Source: Pseudomonadales bacterium
GTDB taxonomy: Bacteria > Pseudomonadota > Gammaproteobacteria > Pseudomonadales > Azotimanducaceae
DNA: 64,000 bases
Assembly (NCBI GenBank): GCA_029251375.1
Contig: JAQXDL010000044.1
Location: 186,001-250,000, forward strand
Direction: 5' to 3'
The notes under the pieces were generated by a model, which saw nothing but the letters and a program-made list of their open reading frames with translations, was not told where the DNA came from and did not search any database. Of the stretch, positions 51,185 to 60,543 are shown piece by piece (positions within the stretch are counted from its first letter, which is position 1; each line of letters starts with the position of its first letter). A program made the position numbers and the translations under genes.

Positions 51185-53060
51185 AGCTTTTGTTCCTATC
51201 TTGCCTGAGTTTGGATACCACCTTTGCGAGAGTGTCTTCGTATTTAACGCCCGCGTCACTGACTTTTGCCTGATCACTCACGAGTAGTGCGACGAGCTGT
51301 TCAGTATTGTATTCAGCTACCTTATTACCAGAATGATTGACAAAAATCATTTTGTCTGGAGACGCAATCCTAACCGCCAATTTACATTCTTCGGCTGATC
51401 CGTCAACCCCTGGCATCACGACATAGGCGCCGGCTGCAAGGTTATGTACGACGGCTGTGAGTTCGATAACTCTAACGGCATTCTCTGACTTTTCAGCTTC
51501 AGATTTGCCGTCGGCTAAGCGCGCCAGCCGATCAGCGGAGATGCGTTCTACTCGGGCTTTTGCATGTGCGGCGGTGAGTCGCTCTGCCTCTTTAAGGGCT
51601 TTAACGCGGGCCTTTTTGCGATCCTCATCAAGCCGTTCTACCGAGGCTTTTCGTTCCGCGAGTAATCGTTGATGCTTCTCATACTCTTCTATGAGACCTT
51701 GGTAGTAGGTGCGGAATGTTGAGGTGAAAACAGCTTTCTCATTTAGCAGTCGAGCTTTGCGTGAAGATAGGTCGTAGGCAAAATTATCGTAGCTTGTTTG
51801 CAGAACCTTCATGCCGTTGCGATTGGTGAAAATAAGCTGTCTAACATCGTCGAGTTTCAGTACTAATTTTATCCTCGCTGATTGTTCCTCTGATTCATAA
51901 AGAAACCACTGGCCCGGCTCGAGTCGATTGACCTTTCGCAGCAGCATGCTGCTGATTGACGCAGCGTTCGCATCAGATGCCGCAGATACTAGTGGCTCAA
52001 AACCGACATAGTTTAATTCCATGCCTGACACGATGTTTACCTGATCGGCTTCGATGAGATCTAACGCGGACTCTGTCAGCAATGTGTCATGCTCTATAGC
52101 AACCAATAACTGTCGGACTTCATTGGGTAAATGTTCGACGATCCGGAATAATCGTTGTTGAGCTTGCTGCGCTTGCTCTGCTTTATTGTCATCTGGATCT
52201 GGAGACAAGGGTTGATAGATACTGACAAGGGTTTCGGTCAGTGTTCTGGCGCGTTGCCATTGCGCGCTGTCTAGCCCTTTTTCGTTCAGTAGCAGTTGTA
52301 TAGATTCGTACCAAGGACCCTGCAGAAAGTCGATGCAGGACAGCGTTAATTGTTTGCCTGACATCGCCTTGTTGATCATGTTGGCGCTCAGTATTCGGGC
52401 TTGAGTTGAGCGCACAATGCCGGTTTCGGATGCCACCATTCTTTTTTCTAATTTTTCAATGCGATTGCTTTCTTTGAGCATATATTGAGTAAGGTCTGCC
52501 TGTATTACTTTAAGGTTAGTCGCTTCGGCAGTTTTTGTGCTCTTGAGTAGTTCCACCACCTCATGCAGTTTATTTTGTAACTTGTCGCCACCGGCACCCA
52601 AATGTGGCACCCAGCCGACCAAACCTTCGTTCAATGTATCTAATATAGCCAATAAATTGTTGTCCGATTTAAGGGGCGTTGCTGGATTCTCAATAATCAT
52701 GGCGGCAAGTTGTGGCATGAGTCGCCTCAGTTGAGATTCGACATGCGGTTCAATCGCCGCGAGATGGAAAATAAGCTTGCTGCAGTCATCAATGCTGCTG
52801 AGAATGCCATGTTGCTGGTCCGTGAGTGCCCATTGTTGCTGAGAGTCAGCCAAAATTGCTTGCAAGGTTGTGTTTGTCGGCAGTGACTCTAGCGCGTTGA
52901 TAAACTCAATCAGTGTCGATTGATTATCAACACTAGCGATGCTGTTCGTGAGGTTTTGTTCAACAGTGTGATCGCGGGCATGGTCAGGTGCACCAATGGT
53001 TTCAGCTTGTGTGGCCTGCCGCTGGTAGCGATGAGAGAGTGCGTTAAGTAAAGCTTGCAT
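51162..53060 (-). CDS. DUF1631 C-terminal-like protein
   Basis: This 632-residue cytosolic protein looks like the middle and C-terminal parts of DUF1631 proteins. A helical region (DDCSKLIFHLAAIEPHVESQL, then LNEGLVGWVP near residue 160), a coiled-coil-like segment near 480-540 (RKKARVKALKEAERLTAAHAK), and two beta modules: GQWFLYES through IFTNRNGMKVL and GAYVVMPG through MIFVNHSGNKVA. The usual N-terminal third is absent but matches the 39405 gene. Its end overlaps the PilZ gene, so it probably belongs to a c-di-GMP-related pair. Function unknown. Confidence 0.7.
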   Translation of the reverse strand: MQALLNALSHRYQRQATQAETIGAPDHARDHTVEQNLTNSIASVDNQSTLIEFINALESLPTNTTLQAILADSQQQWALTDQQHGILSSIDDCSKLIFHLAAIEPHVESQLRRLMPQLAAMIIENPATPLKSDNNLLAILDTLNEGLVGWVPHLGAGGDKLQNKLHEVVELLKSTKTAEATNLKVIQADLTQYMLKESNRIEKLEKRMVASETGIVRSTQARILSANMINKAMSGKQLTLSCIDFLQGPWYESIQLLLNEKGLDSAQWQRARTLTETLVSIYQPLSPDPDDNKAEQAQQAQQRLFRIVEHLPNEVRQLLVAIEHDTLLTESALDLIEADQVNIVSGMELNYVGFEPLVSAASDANAASISSMLLRKVNRLEPGQWFLYESEEQSARIKLVLKLDDVRQLIFTNRNGMKVLQTSYDNFAYDLSSRKARLLNEKAVFTSTFRTYYQGLIEEYEKHQRLLAERKASVERLDEDRKKARVKALKEAERLTAAHAKARVERISADRLARLADGKSEAEKSENAVRVIELTAVVHNLAAGAYVVMPGVDGSAEECKLAVRIASPDKMIFVNHSGNKVAEYNTEQLVALLVSDQAKVSDAGVKYEDTLAKVVSKLRQDRNKSYDDLTGE

Positions 53061-53186
53061 CGTCGATTATAGTGAGGTCATAAAGATGGATATTAGCAGT
53101 ACACATGGAGAATCAATAGAGATTACCGACAAGGCTGTCTATAATTGCGTCTCGAAAGTTGATTTTTATTCTAAGATGTAAAACCC

Positions 53187-54059
53187 ATGGCAAAGGAAAA
53201 AGCGAGTCCAACCTCCCATTCTTACTACTCCCAGCGTTTGAGGTTACATTACCTTGATTGGGGTAATCCTGATGCACCGCCTTTACTGTTGGTCCATGGC
53301 AATCGAGACCATTGTCATAATTGGGACTGGGTCGCGCAAGAACTACGTGATGAGTACCATATTATTGCACCTGATTTTAGAGGTCATGGCGATTCCCAAT
53401 GGGTTAATGGCAGTGCCTATAGCAGCAGTGAGTATATCTATGACCTGGCCCAGCTGATTCATCAACAAAAGCTCGCGCCTTTGCACGTTATAGCGCACTC
53501 ACTGGGTGGTGGCGTTGCTCTTCGGTATGCCGGTATATACCCGGAACATATTAAAAAAATGGTCGTGATAGAGGGCACTGGCGCGCCTCCTTCAGCTTAC
53601 AATCCGGAGCCGCCGCATATACGGATGCGCAATTGGATTGAATCGACCCGCAAAATGTCTGGCCGATTACCTAAGCGTTACGAAACCCTCGATGATGCAT
53701 TTAATCGTATGCATGATGAAAATAAGCATCTGCGTATGGATCAGGCGAAACATTTAACAATTCATGGCAGCAATCAGAACGAAGACGGCAGTTATAGTTG
53801 GAAGTTCGATAACTACACGCATGTGATGGCACCGTTCGATATTACGATTGAACAATCTCGTGAACTCTGGGGTAGGATCGAGGCGCCGGTGTTGCTGGTT
53901 AGCGGTAAAGAGAGCTGGTTTGGTCAAGTTAAACGACCGGACCCAACCGAAGTGTTTCAAAACGCACGGCATGTTATGGTGGAAAACGCTGGCCATTGGG
54001 TGCAGCATGATCAGCTTGATGAATTTCTGACGCTGACGAAAGACTTTTTTGCAGAATAA
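53187..54059 (+). CDS. Alpha/beta hydrolase
   Basis: This 290-residue hydrolase has LLLVHGNRDHCHNWDW (oxyanion loop), nucleophile elbow IAHSLGGGVALRYAG with the serine near residue 110, LLVSGKESW holding the acid strand, and catalytic His in VENAGHWVQHD. It resembles small esterases and epoxide-hydrolase-like hydrolases; a Ser nucleophile favours an esterase. TATAAT at 53140-53145 is a possible -10 box. The nucleotidyltransferase gene follows 57 bp later. Confidence 0.9.
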   Translation: MAKEKASPTSHSYYSQRLRLHYLDWGNPDAPPLLLVHGNRDHCHNWDWVAQELRDEYHIIAPDFRGHGDSQWVNGSAYSSSEYIYDLAQLIHQQKLAPLHVIAHSLGGGVALRYAGIYPEHIKKMVVIEGTGAPPSAYNPEPPHIRMRNWIESTRKMSGRLPKRYETLDDAFNRMHDENKHLRMDQAKHLTIHGSNQNEDGSYSWKFDNYTHVMAPFDITIEQSRELWGRIEAPVLLVSGKESWFGQVKRPDPTEVFQNARHVMVENAGHWVQHDQLDEFLTLTKDFFAE

Positions 54060-54116
54060 GTGGTATCTCGCTAAAGCCGAGATGATTTTGTGGCATCGAT
54101 TGCCTGGGAGTTTAAA

Positions 54117-54527
54117 ATGAAAAAAGGTATAACATTCGGTACGTTTGATTTATTCCATGCTGGCCACGTGCTTATGTTACAGGAGGCTAAAACAGTCTGT
54201 GACTACCTGATCGTATGTATCCAAACCGATCCGTCGGCTGATCGCGAAACGAAGAATAGTCCGATCCAGAGTATTGTTGAGCGTCAGATTCAAGTGTCTG
54301 CGTGCAAATATGCTGACCAGGTGGTTGTTTATAATACGGAAGCGGATGTTCTGGAAATTCTTAAATCAGTCGATTGGGATGTTCGTATACTCGGCGATGA
54401 ATATGAACATAAGGAATTCACAGGGCGAGATATATCCTTCGATAAATGCTATTTCAATCGCCGACCCCATGAGTTTTCCAGTTCGTCACTGCGAATGCGG
54501 GTGGTAAACGGTTCAAAAAATAACTAA
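54117..54527 (+). CDS. Cytidylyltransferase-like protein, glycerol-3-phosphate type
   Basis: This 136-residue nucleotidyltransferase has the HIGH-like signature GTFDLFHAGHVLML near residues 7-20 and a later RTEGISTS-like tail (EFSSSSLRMRV). It resembles TagD-type glycerol-3-phosphate cytidylyltransferases, which make CDP-glycerol; in Gram-negatives the same fold may act on other phospho-sugars. ATG 54117 with GGGAG six bases upstream is chosen over GTG 54090. Confidence 0.83.
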   Translation: MKKGITFGTFDLFHAGHVLMLQEAKTVCDYLIVCIQTDPSADRETKNSPIQSIVERQIQVSACKYADQVVVYNTEADVLEILKSVDWDVRILGDEYEHKEFTGRDISFDKCYFNRRPHEFSSSSLRMRVVNGSKNN

Positions 54528-54541
54528 CGTTGAGTCAAGAT

Positions 54542-54567
54542 AGTTTGTCATAGCAGTCTGTCATAGG
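54542..54567. repeat. Tandem 13-bp duplication at a gene end
   Basis: AGTTTGTCATAGC and AGTCTGTCATAGG are adjacent. The pair starts 15 bp after the nucleotidyltransferase stop and ends 1 bp before the stop of the leftward hydrolase at 54569. Confidence 0.8.
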
Positions 54568-54568
54568 C

Positions 54569-55486
54569 TCATCGACATTCATGGACCGGCCTCAGAAAGC
54601 CAATAACGTCAGAGATACACTCCTCGGTTTTCGGTCCCTGCAATTGTGCAAAGCCGTGAGCCACGCCGGCATAACGCTTATATTTGACCTTCGCCCCTGC
54701 CAGTTGACAGGCACCTAAGAGTGTTTGGCTCATAAATTCAGGCACATTCAAATCTAATGCGGGTTGAACGATAAAGATGTCGGGTAATGATTCAAATCGC
54801 CCCTCCGTGAGGATGTTTTGGATGGTGGCTTCTGACATGGCCGCGTTATCGCTGAAGTAGGCTTGATGCCCTTGCATAAGTAGGTCCGGTGTAAAGTTCG
54901 GTCCCCAGCTTTCAATAGGGTCCTGAGATCTGGCTGTGACATATTGATATCGTGCGAGGGGGTTCGAGACGGGCCAGAGCGCGACAACGGCTTTAACGCT
55001 AGCATCAATGTCCGGCATCGCACGTAAGCCACTGTCGGTGTAAATTTTAGTGCTCGCATGCTGCGTATGATTTGGTAGTAATCCGGCATACAAAGCAAGG
55101 TGTCCGCCACTGGAACTTCCTATTAATGCGATAGTTTGCGATGCATCTTGTAGAAGACATAACTTTGTATAGCGCACCGCCGCGCAAATGTCGGCTGACG
55201 CAGCAGGATGTCTGGCGACTCGGCCATCGGACAAATCAATGGCAAGAATCGAGAAGCCTTGGGCTGCCATTGCTCGGCAATAAAGCCTACCCATTTTACG
55301 ATGGCCGGAGCTCCATGCGCCGCCGTGAATGTCAATCAAGAAGGGTGCAGCGCACTGATTAGACTTTGAGTCACGGTGCGAGTCGGCCTTTGATGAGGCG
55401 TCTAAGTTATCGGGGCGATACAAGGTGGCTCGTAGATCTCTACCTTGCGTCTGGCCGTAGATGAGTTCTGTTTCTGAGTGAGTCAC
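54569..55486 (-). CDS. Alpha/beta hydrolase, esterase/lipase-like
   Basis: This 305-residue hydrolase has IDIHGGAWSSGHR (HGG oxyanion motif near residue 50), nucleophile elbow GSSSGGHLALYAG, an acid in FIVQPALDLNVP and catalytic His in YAGVAHGFAQ. The HGG motif is that of hormone-sensitive-lipase and BD-FAE-like esterases. It lies 14 bp after the 55501 hydrolase in the same direction, a two-hydrolase operon. Confidence 0.9.
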   Translation of the reverse strand: MTHSETELIYGQTQGRDLRATLYRPDNLDASSKADSHRDSKSNQCAAPFLIDIHGGAWSSGHRKMGRLYCRAMAAQGFSILAIDLSDGRVARHPAASADICAAVRYTKLCLLQDASQTIALIGSSSGGHLALYAGLLPNHTQHASTKIYTDSGLRAMPDIDASVKAVVALWPVSNPLARYQYVTARSQDPIESWGPNFTPDLLMQGHQAYFSDNAAMSEATIQNILTEGRFESLPDIFIVQPALDLNVPEFMSQTLLGACQLAGAKVKYKRYAGVAHGFAQLQGPKTEECISDVIGFLRPVHECR

Positions 55487-55500
55487 CGATTGATACCTAT

Positions 55501-56613
55501 CTAACTTGATGCGGACTTTTTGCCAAGTCGCGGGTCAAACCAGTTGAGTAAAGCAGGGATTTCAGAGCGGGCAAACGTGTGTGATAAACCTTCAATTTCT
55601 CTAAAGGATAAGTCTGCGCCAACCTCGGTCAACTGTTGGCGTGCCATGTAAGCTGTCTCCAAGGGAAACATCCAGTCCTCAGTGCCGTGTACGAGATAGA
55701 TCGGTTTGCCTGCGGCGTGGCGAATCTGACCTGTCATGGTTAGATCGGGGTGCAGTACGCCGGAGAATGGTGCGATGTGTGTGAAGGGCGAACCCTCTTG
55801 GCAACCGGCCATGAGTGCGTAGGTCCCGCCATCAGACATACCGGTAAGCAGTATGTGGTCTGGATCGATCTGCCAATTTTCTTCGACAAAATCTAGCATG
55901 CCTAACAACGGCACAATATCATGCTCCTCACCCATCAGGGACCAGGTGTCCTGCTGTGAGGTGGGTGACATTAGGATAAAGCCATTGGATCGCGCCTCGC
56001 GCATCCAGCTCCATAGGAAGTCCGCGCCGTGACCTGTGCCACCATGCATGGCAACGACGAGTGGGTGCGATTGCGATAAGTCCAAGTTCTCTGGTACATA
56101 CATCGAAAAGCCGCCGCGGGATTCTCGATCGTTATCAGCACTTAATAGGCCGACTTTACCCGGTTCTCCTTCATCTGCACCCTTGGCGAGTGCGGACAGC
56201 AGTTCTGAGTTATCTCGAACGTTGCCATTGAGGAAATACTTATTGACCGGAGACAGGATTGGGGCGAGCGGGTAAATGTGTTCCTGCGCTCTGACGTGGG
56301 CACGCATCGCCTTCATGACCTTGCCAAAATCAGCTTCACCGCTATTGAGCCCATCGCAGGCTCGAAGTGTGTAGACGACGCTTAAATTGATCATTTCCTG
56401 AAAATGTTTCAAGTCTTCCGGAAATTGTAAGGCCGAGAAAACTTGATAGGTTTCCCTTAAGTCAGCTTCAAACGGTGCAATAAACTCCGTCATTGGTGCA
56501 ATTTTTGATGGATGAAGATTGCGTTGTACCTGTTCAAATGCTTCCATACAGGTTAGCAATCTTGGTATCAGCAAGGTGATGGTTTCGTGTAGTTTGTCGA
56601 GGTCAGATGACAT
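55501..56613 (-). CDS. Alpha/beta hydrolase with helical N-terminal domain
   Basis: This 370-residue protein has a helical first 150 residues (LIPRLLTCMEAFEQVQRNLHP) and then a hydrolase domain: VVAMHGGTGHGADF, nucleophile elbow GMSDGGTYALMAGC with Ser near 270, an acid in YLVHGTEDWMFP, and His in EGLSHTFAR. It resembles phospholipase/carboxylesterase and poly-hydroxyalkanoate depolymerase-like enzymes. The N-terminal domain was not recognised. It is first in a two-hydrolase run. Confidence 0.87.
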   Translation of the reverse strand: MSSDLDKLHETITLLIPRLLTCMEAFEQVQRNLHPSKIAPMTEFIAPFEADLRETYQVFSALQFPEDLKHFQEMINLSVVYTLRACDGLNSGEADFGKVMKAMRAHVRAQEHIYPLAPILSPVNKYFLNGNVRDNSELLSALAKGADEGEPGKVGLLSADNDRESRGGFSMYVPENLDLSQSHPLVVAMHGGTGHGADFLWSWMREARSNGFILMSPTSQQDTWSLMGEEHDIVPLLGMLDFVEENWQIDPDHILLTGMSDGGTYALMAGCQEGSPFTHIAPFSGVLHPDLTMTGQIRHAAGKPIYLVHGTEDWMFPLETAYMARQQLTEVGADLSFREIEGLSHTFARSEIPALLNWFDPRLGKKSASS

Positions 56614-56681
56614 GTCGATACTCGGTCACAATAATTGTGCGGTAACTATACGTAACACCACAGGCGAATTCACGTTTCATC

Positions 56682-57338
56682 ATGGTTGAATACACTCATC
56701 ACATACCACCCGAATGCCACGAAGCGGTTGAGGTACTCTTTTTCGATGATGATATTTTGGTTGTGTCGAAGCCGTCAGGGTTGTTGTCGGTTCCCGGCCG
56801 TATCGTCAAAGACAGTGTTATCAACCGAATGGTGGTCGATTTCCCTGATCTGAGGGCAGTTCACAGACTAGACCTTGATACGTCTGGATTGTTAGTTTTT
56901 GGCATTTCACAATTGGCGGTATCTGAATTGAATCGGCAATTCAGAGAGCGCACGGTGCTAAAAGAGTACGTCGCTGAAGTTCATGGGTTGATTGACGATG
57001 ATATCGGAGAAATCGATTTGCCGATAAGTGCGGACTGGGAAAATCGACCACGGCAACGCATTGACTACGAAACAGGCAAAGACGCGCAAACCTACTATGA
57101 GGTGATGTCCCGTGGTGATAATGACACTCGTTTAAGGCTTAAACCGAAAACGGGTAGGAGTCATCAGCTGAGAATTCATCTGGCTGAAATTGGTCATCCT
57201 ATCCTTGGTTGCGATCTTTATGCACATGACGTGGCGCTGTCACGGTCGCCTCGACTATGTTTGCATGCAGAGGTTTTAGGTTTTGAACATCCCCGTAGCA
57301 AAGAGCGTCTTAGTTATACATCACCGACACCATTTTAA
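56682..57338 (+). CDS. rluA: RluA-family pseudouridine synthase
   Basis: This 218-residue enzyme changes uridine to pseudouridine in RNA. Catalytic Asp64 in HRLDLDTSGLLVF has the same number as in E. coli RluA, which is 219 residues and modifies 23S rRNA position 746 and tRNA position 32. LKPKTGRSHQLRIHL and the start ILVVSKPSGLLSVPGR complete the core. There is no S4 domain, again as in RluA. It is a single gene. Confidence 0.93.
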   Translation: MVEYTHHIPPECHEAVEVLFFDDDILVVSKPSGLLSVPGRIVKDSVINRMVVDFPDLRAVHRLDLDTSGLLVFGISQLAVSELNRQFRERTVLKEYVAEVHGLIDDDIGEIDLPISADWENRPRQRIDYETGKDAQTYYEVMSRGDNDTRLRLKPKTGRSHQLRIHLAEIGHPILGCDLYAHDVALSRSPRLCLHAEVLGFEHPRSKERLSYTSPTPF

Positions 57339-57461
57339 AGCGTGAGCCCTTCACAATAACGCAGCTTCCGATGTGCGCGTTTTCCCTATTGATCACCATT
57401 GAAGCTTGTGTTGCAGCAGTGAAATGCCTAGTCTGTTTGATCAAAATATAGGGAATAGCCC

Positions 57462-57983
57462 ATGAAGATGCTCCTCAAAATTCTAGCGGGAATAGTTGCT
57501 GTGGTTGTGGTGGCGGTTGTTGGTTTGCTTATCACAGCGCGGATGAACGATGGACCGATGGAGATCGTTGCGGGTGGTGCCTTTACAACAGGCACACTTC
57601 AGACGGGACCAGAACCAGATTGGCGCTTCGTGCATGATGTGCAAGAGGTGCAATTTCAACTACTTGATCCGGAGCGATCGCGGACAACCTGGATCGTCGA
57701 GGTCAATGGCCGCATTTACATTCCGAGCGGTTACATGAATACGCCCTGGGGCAAGCTCTGGAAGCAATGGCCGATTGAAGCTGAAAAAGACGGGCGCATT
57801 CTACTTCGAGTCGATGGCCAAATATACAAGCGCCAGTTAGTCAGAGTGATGTCTTCTGCTGATCTTGGTGCAGTCGTCAGTGAACTCGGTAGGAAGTATA
57901 TGGGCGGCCTAGTGTCTGATTCGACTGATGAGGTTACGAGCGGTAACTTATGGATATTTGAATTAGTTGCTGCGGACTTTTAG
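57462..57983 (+). CDS. Anchored protein of unknown function
   Basis: This 173-residue protein starts with a clear signal anchor (LAGIVAVVVVAVVGLLIT) and continues with a soluble beta-rich domain: TTWIVEVNGRIYIPSGYM, KLWKQWPIEAEKDGRILLRVDG and QLVRVMSS. The pattern vaguely recalls split-barrel nitroreductase-type proteins, but no family was recognised. It should face the periplasm. It is a single gene between rluA and cmoB. Confidence 0.6.
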   Translation: MKMLLKILAGIVAVVVVAVVGLLITARMNDGPMEIVAGGAFTTGTLQTGPEPDWRFVHDVQEVQFQLLDPERSRTTWIVEVNGRIYIPSGYMNTPWGKLWKQWPIEAEKDGRILLRVDGQIYKRQLVRVMSSADLGAVVSELGRKYMGGLVSDSTDEVTSGNLWIFELVAADF

Positions 57984-58025
57984 TTAAATTAAGTTACACC
58001 TAAGCCTTGTCCGGCAGCGATGCCT

Positions 58026-59015
58026 TTATCGGTCGGCTTTGGTCGCGACAAGCGTTGCTCTGATCGGCGCGGGATGTCCTTCGGCGGTTTTGTTAGGATC
58101 GTGCGGGTCGAGAAAGTCTGACAGCGAATGAAAAGTCATCCATTCGGTCGCTCGCTGTTCCTCGGTGCTAGTAACATTGACATCAACGGTTCGAACATTT
58201 TTGAAACCAACCTTGCTGATCAGATTTTCGAGCGCAGCGGCGCTAGGGATGAACCAGACGTTAGCCATTTTCGCGTATCGATCTTGAGGCACTAGGATGG
58301 TGTTTTGATCGCCTTCGACAACCAATGTTTCAATCACCAATTCGCCGCCAGGTCTCAAAAAGCTCATCAGTTCTGTGAGATGATCAACAGGGGAGCGACG
58401 ATGATAGAGCACACCTAGTGAAAACACAGTATCGAATTGATTGAATGCCGGTAAATGCTCACTGCGTAGCGGCAAAATGTAAGCCGGCAATTTTGGCAAG
58501 AAATGCCGAGCAAGGTGGAACTGATAGAGGAACAGGCGAGTCGGGTCTATACCGCAAGCCATTGCCGCCCCTTCGCCTAGCATTCGAAACAGGTGATAGC
58601 CATTGCCGCAACCGATATCCAATACTTGTCGATCTTTTAAATCAGTGATGTGAGGGCGGATGCGGTTCCACTTCCAGTCACTGCGCCATTCGGTATCAAT
58701 GTGTTGGTTGAAGAACTGAAATGGTCCTTTGCGCCAAGGTAGGAAAGCTTTGAGTATTGCGTCTAGCTGCTGGTTATTCGAATTGTTAAGTTGATCACCG
58801 GCGCCGATTTTGACCGTATCCTGAGTCAGTGAGTAGTCGAGGGCGGTTGTTGCCGGCAATGCAGCGATCGCATCGTCCCATTCGGGCTTTCGACCGTGTT
58901 TTCTTTGTGAATAATATTCAGCCAGCTGTTGTTTCAATGCATCGTGGAAAATAGCTAACTCTGTGTCTTGCGTATCTTCGAAGAAGGCATCGATATATGT
59001 GTCGATTGTTGTCAT
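58026..59015 (-). CDS. cmoB: tRNA uridine-5-oxyacetate(34) synthase CmoB
   Basis: This 329-residue enzyme transfers a carboxymethyl group from carboxy-SAM to 5-hydroxyuridine at tRNA position 34. RPHITDLKDRQVLDIGCGNGYHLF (motif I), CGIDPTRLF and SLGVLYHRRSPVDHL match CmoB closely. Start overlaps the stop of the membrane gene upstream (ATGA), which lies between it and cmoA. Together they make the cmo5U wobble base used to read several codons. Confidence 0.96.
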   Translation of the reverse strand: MTTIDTYIDAFFEDTQDTELAIFHDALKQQLAEYYSQRKHGRKPEWDDAIAALPATTALDYSLTQDTVKIGAGDQLNNSNNQQLDAILKAFLPWRKGPFQFFNQHIDTEWRSDWKWNRIRPHITDLKDRQVLDIGCGNGYHLFRMLGEGAAMACGIDPTRLFLYQFHLARHFLPKLPAYILPLRSEHLPAFNQFDTVFSLGVLYHRRSPVDHLTELMSFLRPGGELVIETLVVEGDQNTILVPQDRYAKMANVWFIPSAAALENLISKVGFKNVRTVDVNVTSTEEQRATEWMTFHSLSDFLDPHDPNKTAEGHPAPIRATLVATKADR

Positions 59016-59560
59016 GTCAGGCTTTTACTGGTGATATTAATATGATCTTCGAGCGCTTTAAAAGCGGCGAATGAATGAGACACTAAATCGCGCAACCACT
59101 TTTCAGCGAGTAAGTAGGACGCCCGATGAAGCCACAGTGAAAAAACGAAAAGAAGTAGCGGATGTGAGAATGATTGGCCGTCAAGATATAGCAAAAAGCA
59201 GGCAATAAGCGGCACCGTGCCGTGCCACCAGTCGCCATGATCGCTGGCCAATCCAAAGATGATGATCCAGAAGATACCACCAAGCGGGATCAAAATACTG
59301 GCGAGGGTTGGCCCGTACAGATAGAGCATCGTTGTCGCGAATAGTAAAAATGATAATAGTGATAAAACGATACAAAGCCAGATTACGACTTTGCGAGGCA
59401 CTACAGATAAGCCCGTCACGTCCTTTATAGAGTTGCCTTTTACGTGCGTGAAGAACCTTCTTGCGACAGCTTTGGGGATGTGGATGCTTGCTTTGCCAAG
59501 ACGTGACGCGTCAATTATAGCGTCGTACTCAGATTCCTGTAGGTGTTGCACCACAACCAT
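59012..59560 (-). CDS. Membrane protein between cmoA and cmoB
   Basis: This 182-residue protein has a soluble N-terminal domain of about 55 residues (QESEYDAIIDASRLGKASIHIPKAVARRFF), four hydrophobic helices in the middle, and an amphipathic C-terminal tail (WLRDLVSHSFAAFKALEDHIN). It was not recognised. It starts 4 bp after cmoA and overlaps cmoB by ATGA, so all three are one operon. ATG 59560 is chosen over 59590, which would overlap cmoA. Confidence 0.65.
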   Translation of the reverse strand: MVVVQHLQESEYDAIIDASRLGKASIHIPKAVARRFFTHVKGNSIKDVTGLSVVPRKVVIWLCIVLSLLSFLLFATTMLYLYGPTLASILIPLGGIFWIIIFGLASDHGDWWHGTVPLIACFLLYLDGQSFSHPLLLFVFSLWLHRASYLLAEKWLRDLVSHSFAAFKALEDHINITSKSLT

Positions 59561-59564
59561 TGTC

Positions 59565-60314
59565 CTATCGGATAGCCAGAAACGAAGCAAAATTTAAGCA
59601 ACGAACAATCATCCTTACCTCACTAAAACCCGCGATCGATAACCTGTCGATATGCTGCTCAATACTATTGGGCACCAGCACATTCTCTAACGATGCTCTT
59701 TTTTGAGCAACTTCTAGGTCGCTGTAGCCCTGATAGCGTTTGAAGTCATGATGTAGATCGGTTTGGAAGCGCTGTTCTTGTTCGTCTTCAAAAACGAGTT
59801 TCTCTGACAAGATGAGTGCGCCACCATTGATCATGCCGTCGGCTATTCGCTTCAATAGTGCTGGCCGCTCCTGGTCTGCGATGAATTGAAGGGTGAAGTT
59901 CATGACGACAAGTGAAGCATTATCTATTTGTGTGTCCTGTATCGATTGCTGCAGTACCTCAGTACTCGCCTGACTATGATCTCTTTCAATGTTTGCGCGA
60001 CAGCGATCAATCATGGCGGCTGAGTTATCGACGGCAATCAGATGGCTGTCGGCCGGCATGTGCTGTCGAATCTTCAACGTCGATGCGCCCAGCGAGCAAC
60101 CTAGGTCATAGCAGTTGGAATCGCTCTGAGCGAAACGTTCTGTTAATACACCGATCATATCGAGAATCAGGGGATAGCCTGGCACAGATCGATTGATCAT
60201 GTTTTCAAAGACATCGGCCACCTGTGCGTCAAATTTGAACGCATCTACATGTGCTAGCGGTTCTGCGTAGACCTTATCCTGTCCTGTGTTTTTGCCATCT
60301 TGTCGATTATTCAT
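59565..60314 (-). CDS. cmoA: Carboxy-SAM synthase CmoA
   Basis: This 249-residue enzyme converts SAM and prephenate to carboxy-SAM, the donor for CmoB. FENMINRSVPGYPLILDMIG, YDLGCSLGASTL (motif I), VDNSAAMI and MNFTLQFI are characteristic. It is first gene of the cmoA, membrane protein, cmoB operon. Confidence 0.96.
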   Translation of the reverse strand: MNNRQDGKNTGQDKVYAEPLAHVDAFKFDAQVADVFENMINRSVPGYPLILDMIGVLTERFAQSDSNCYDLGCSLGASTLKIRQHMPADSHLIAVDNSAAMIDRCRANIERDHSQASTEVLQQSIQDTQIDNASLVVMNFTLQFIADQERPALLKRIADGMINGGALILSEKLVFEDEQEQRFQTDLHHDFKRYQGYSDLEVAQKRASLENVLVPNSIEQHIDRLSIAGFSEVRMIVRCLNFASFLAIR

Positions 60315-60543
60315 AAGAACCTCATTGTACTGCTGGGTAGTTTACCGGATTTGCTTTAGCAGGGCAGGGGTCAAGACTTGATTAATTGAGGGTGTTGGAT
60401 AAGATAAAATGGTCTCGATAGCTTATTTTGTGCTGTTCGCCACGCTTTGGTGCTGTGCGAGCCTTGGAAGGGCATAACATGAGGCTTTAGTCTGCAGTAT
60501 ATCGTGATCCATCCGGTCTGACGTAAACGTGAGGTAAGGTGAC

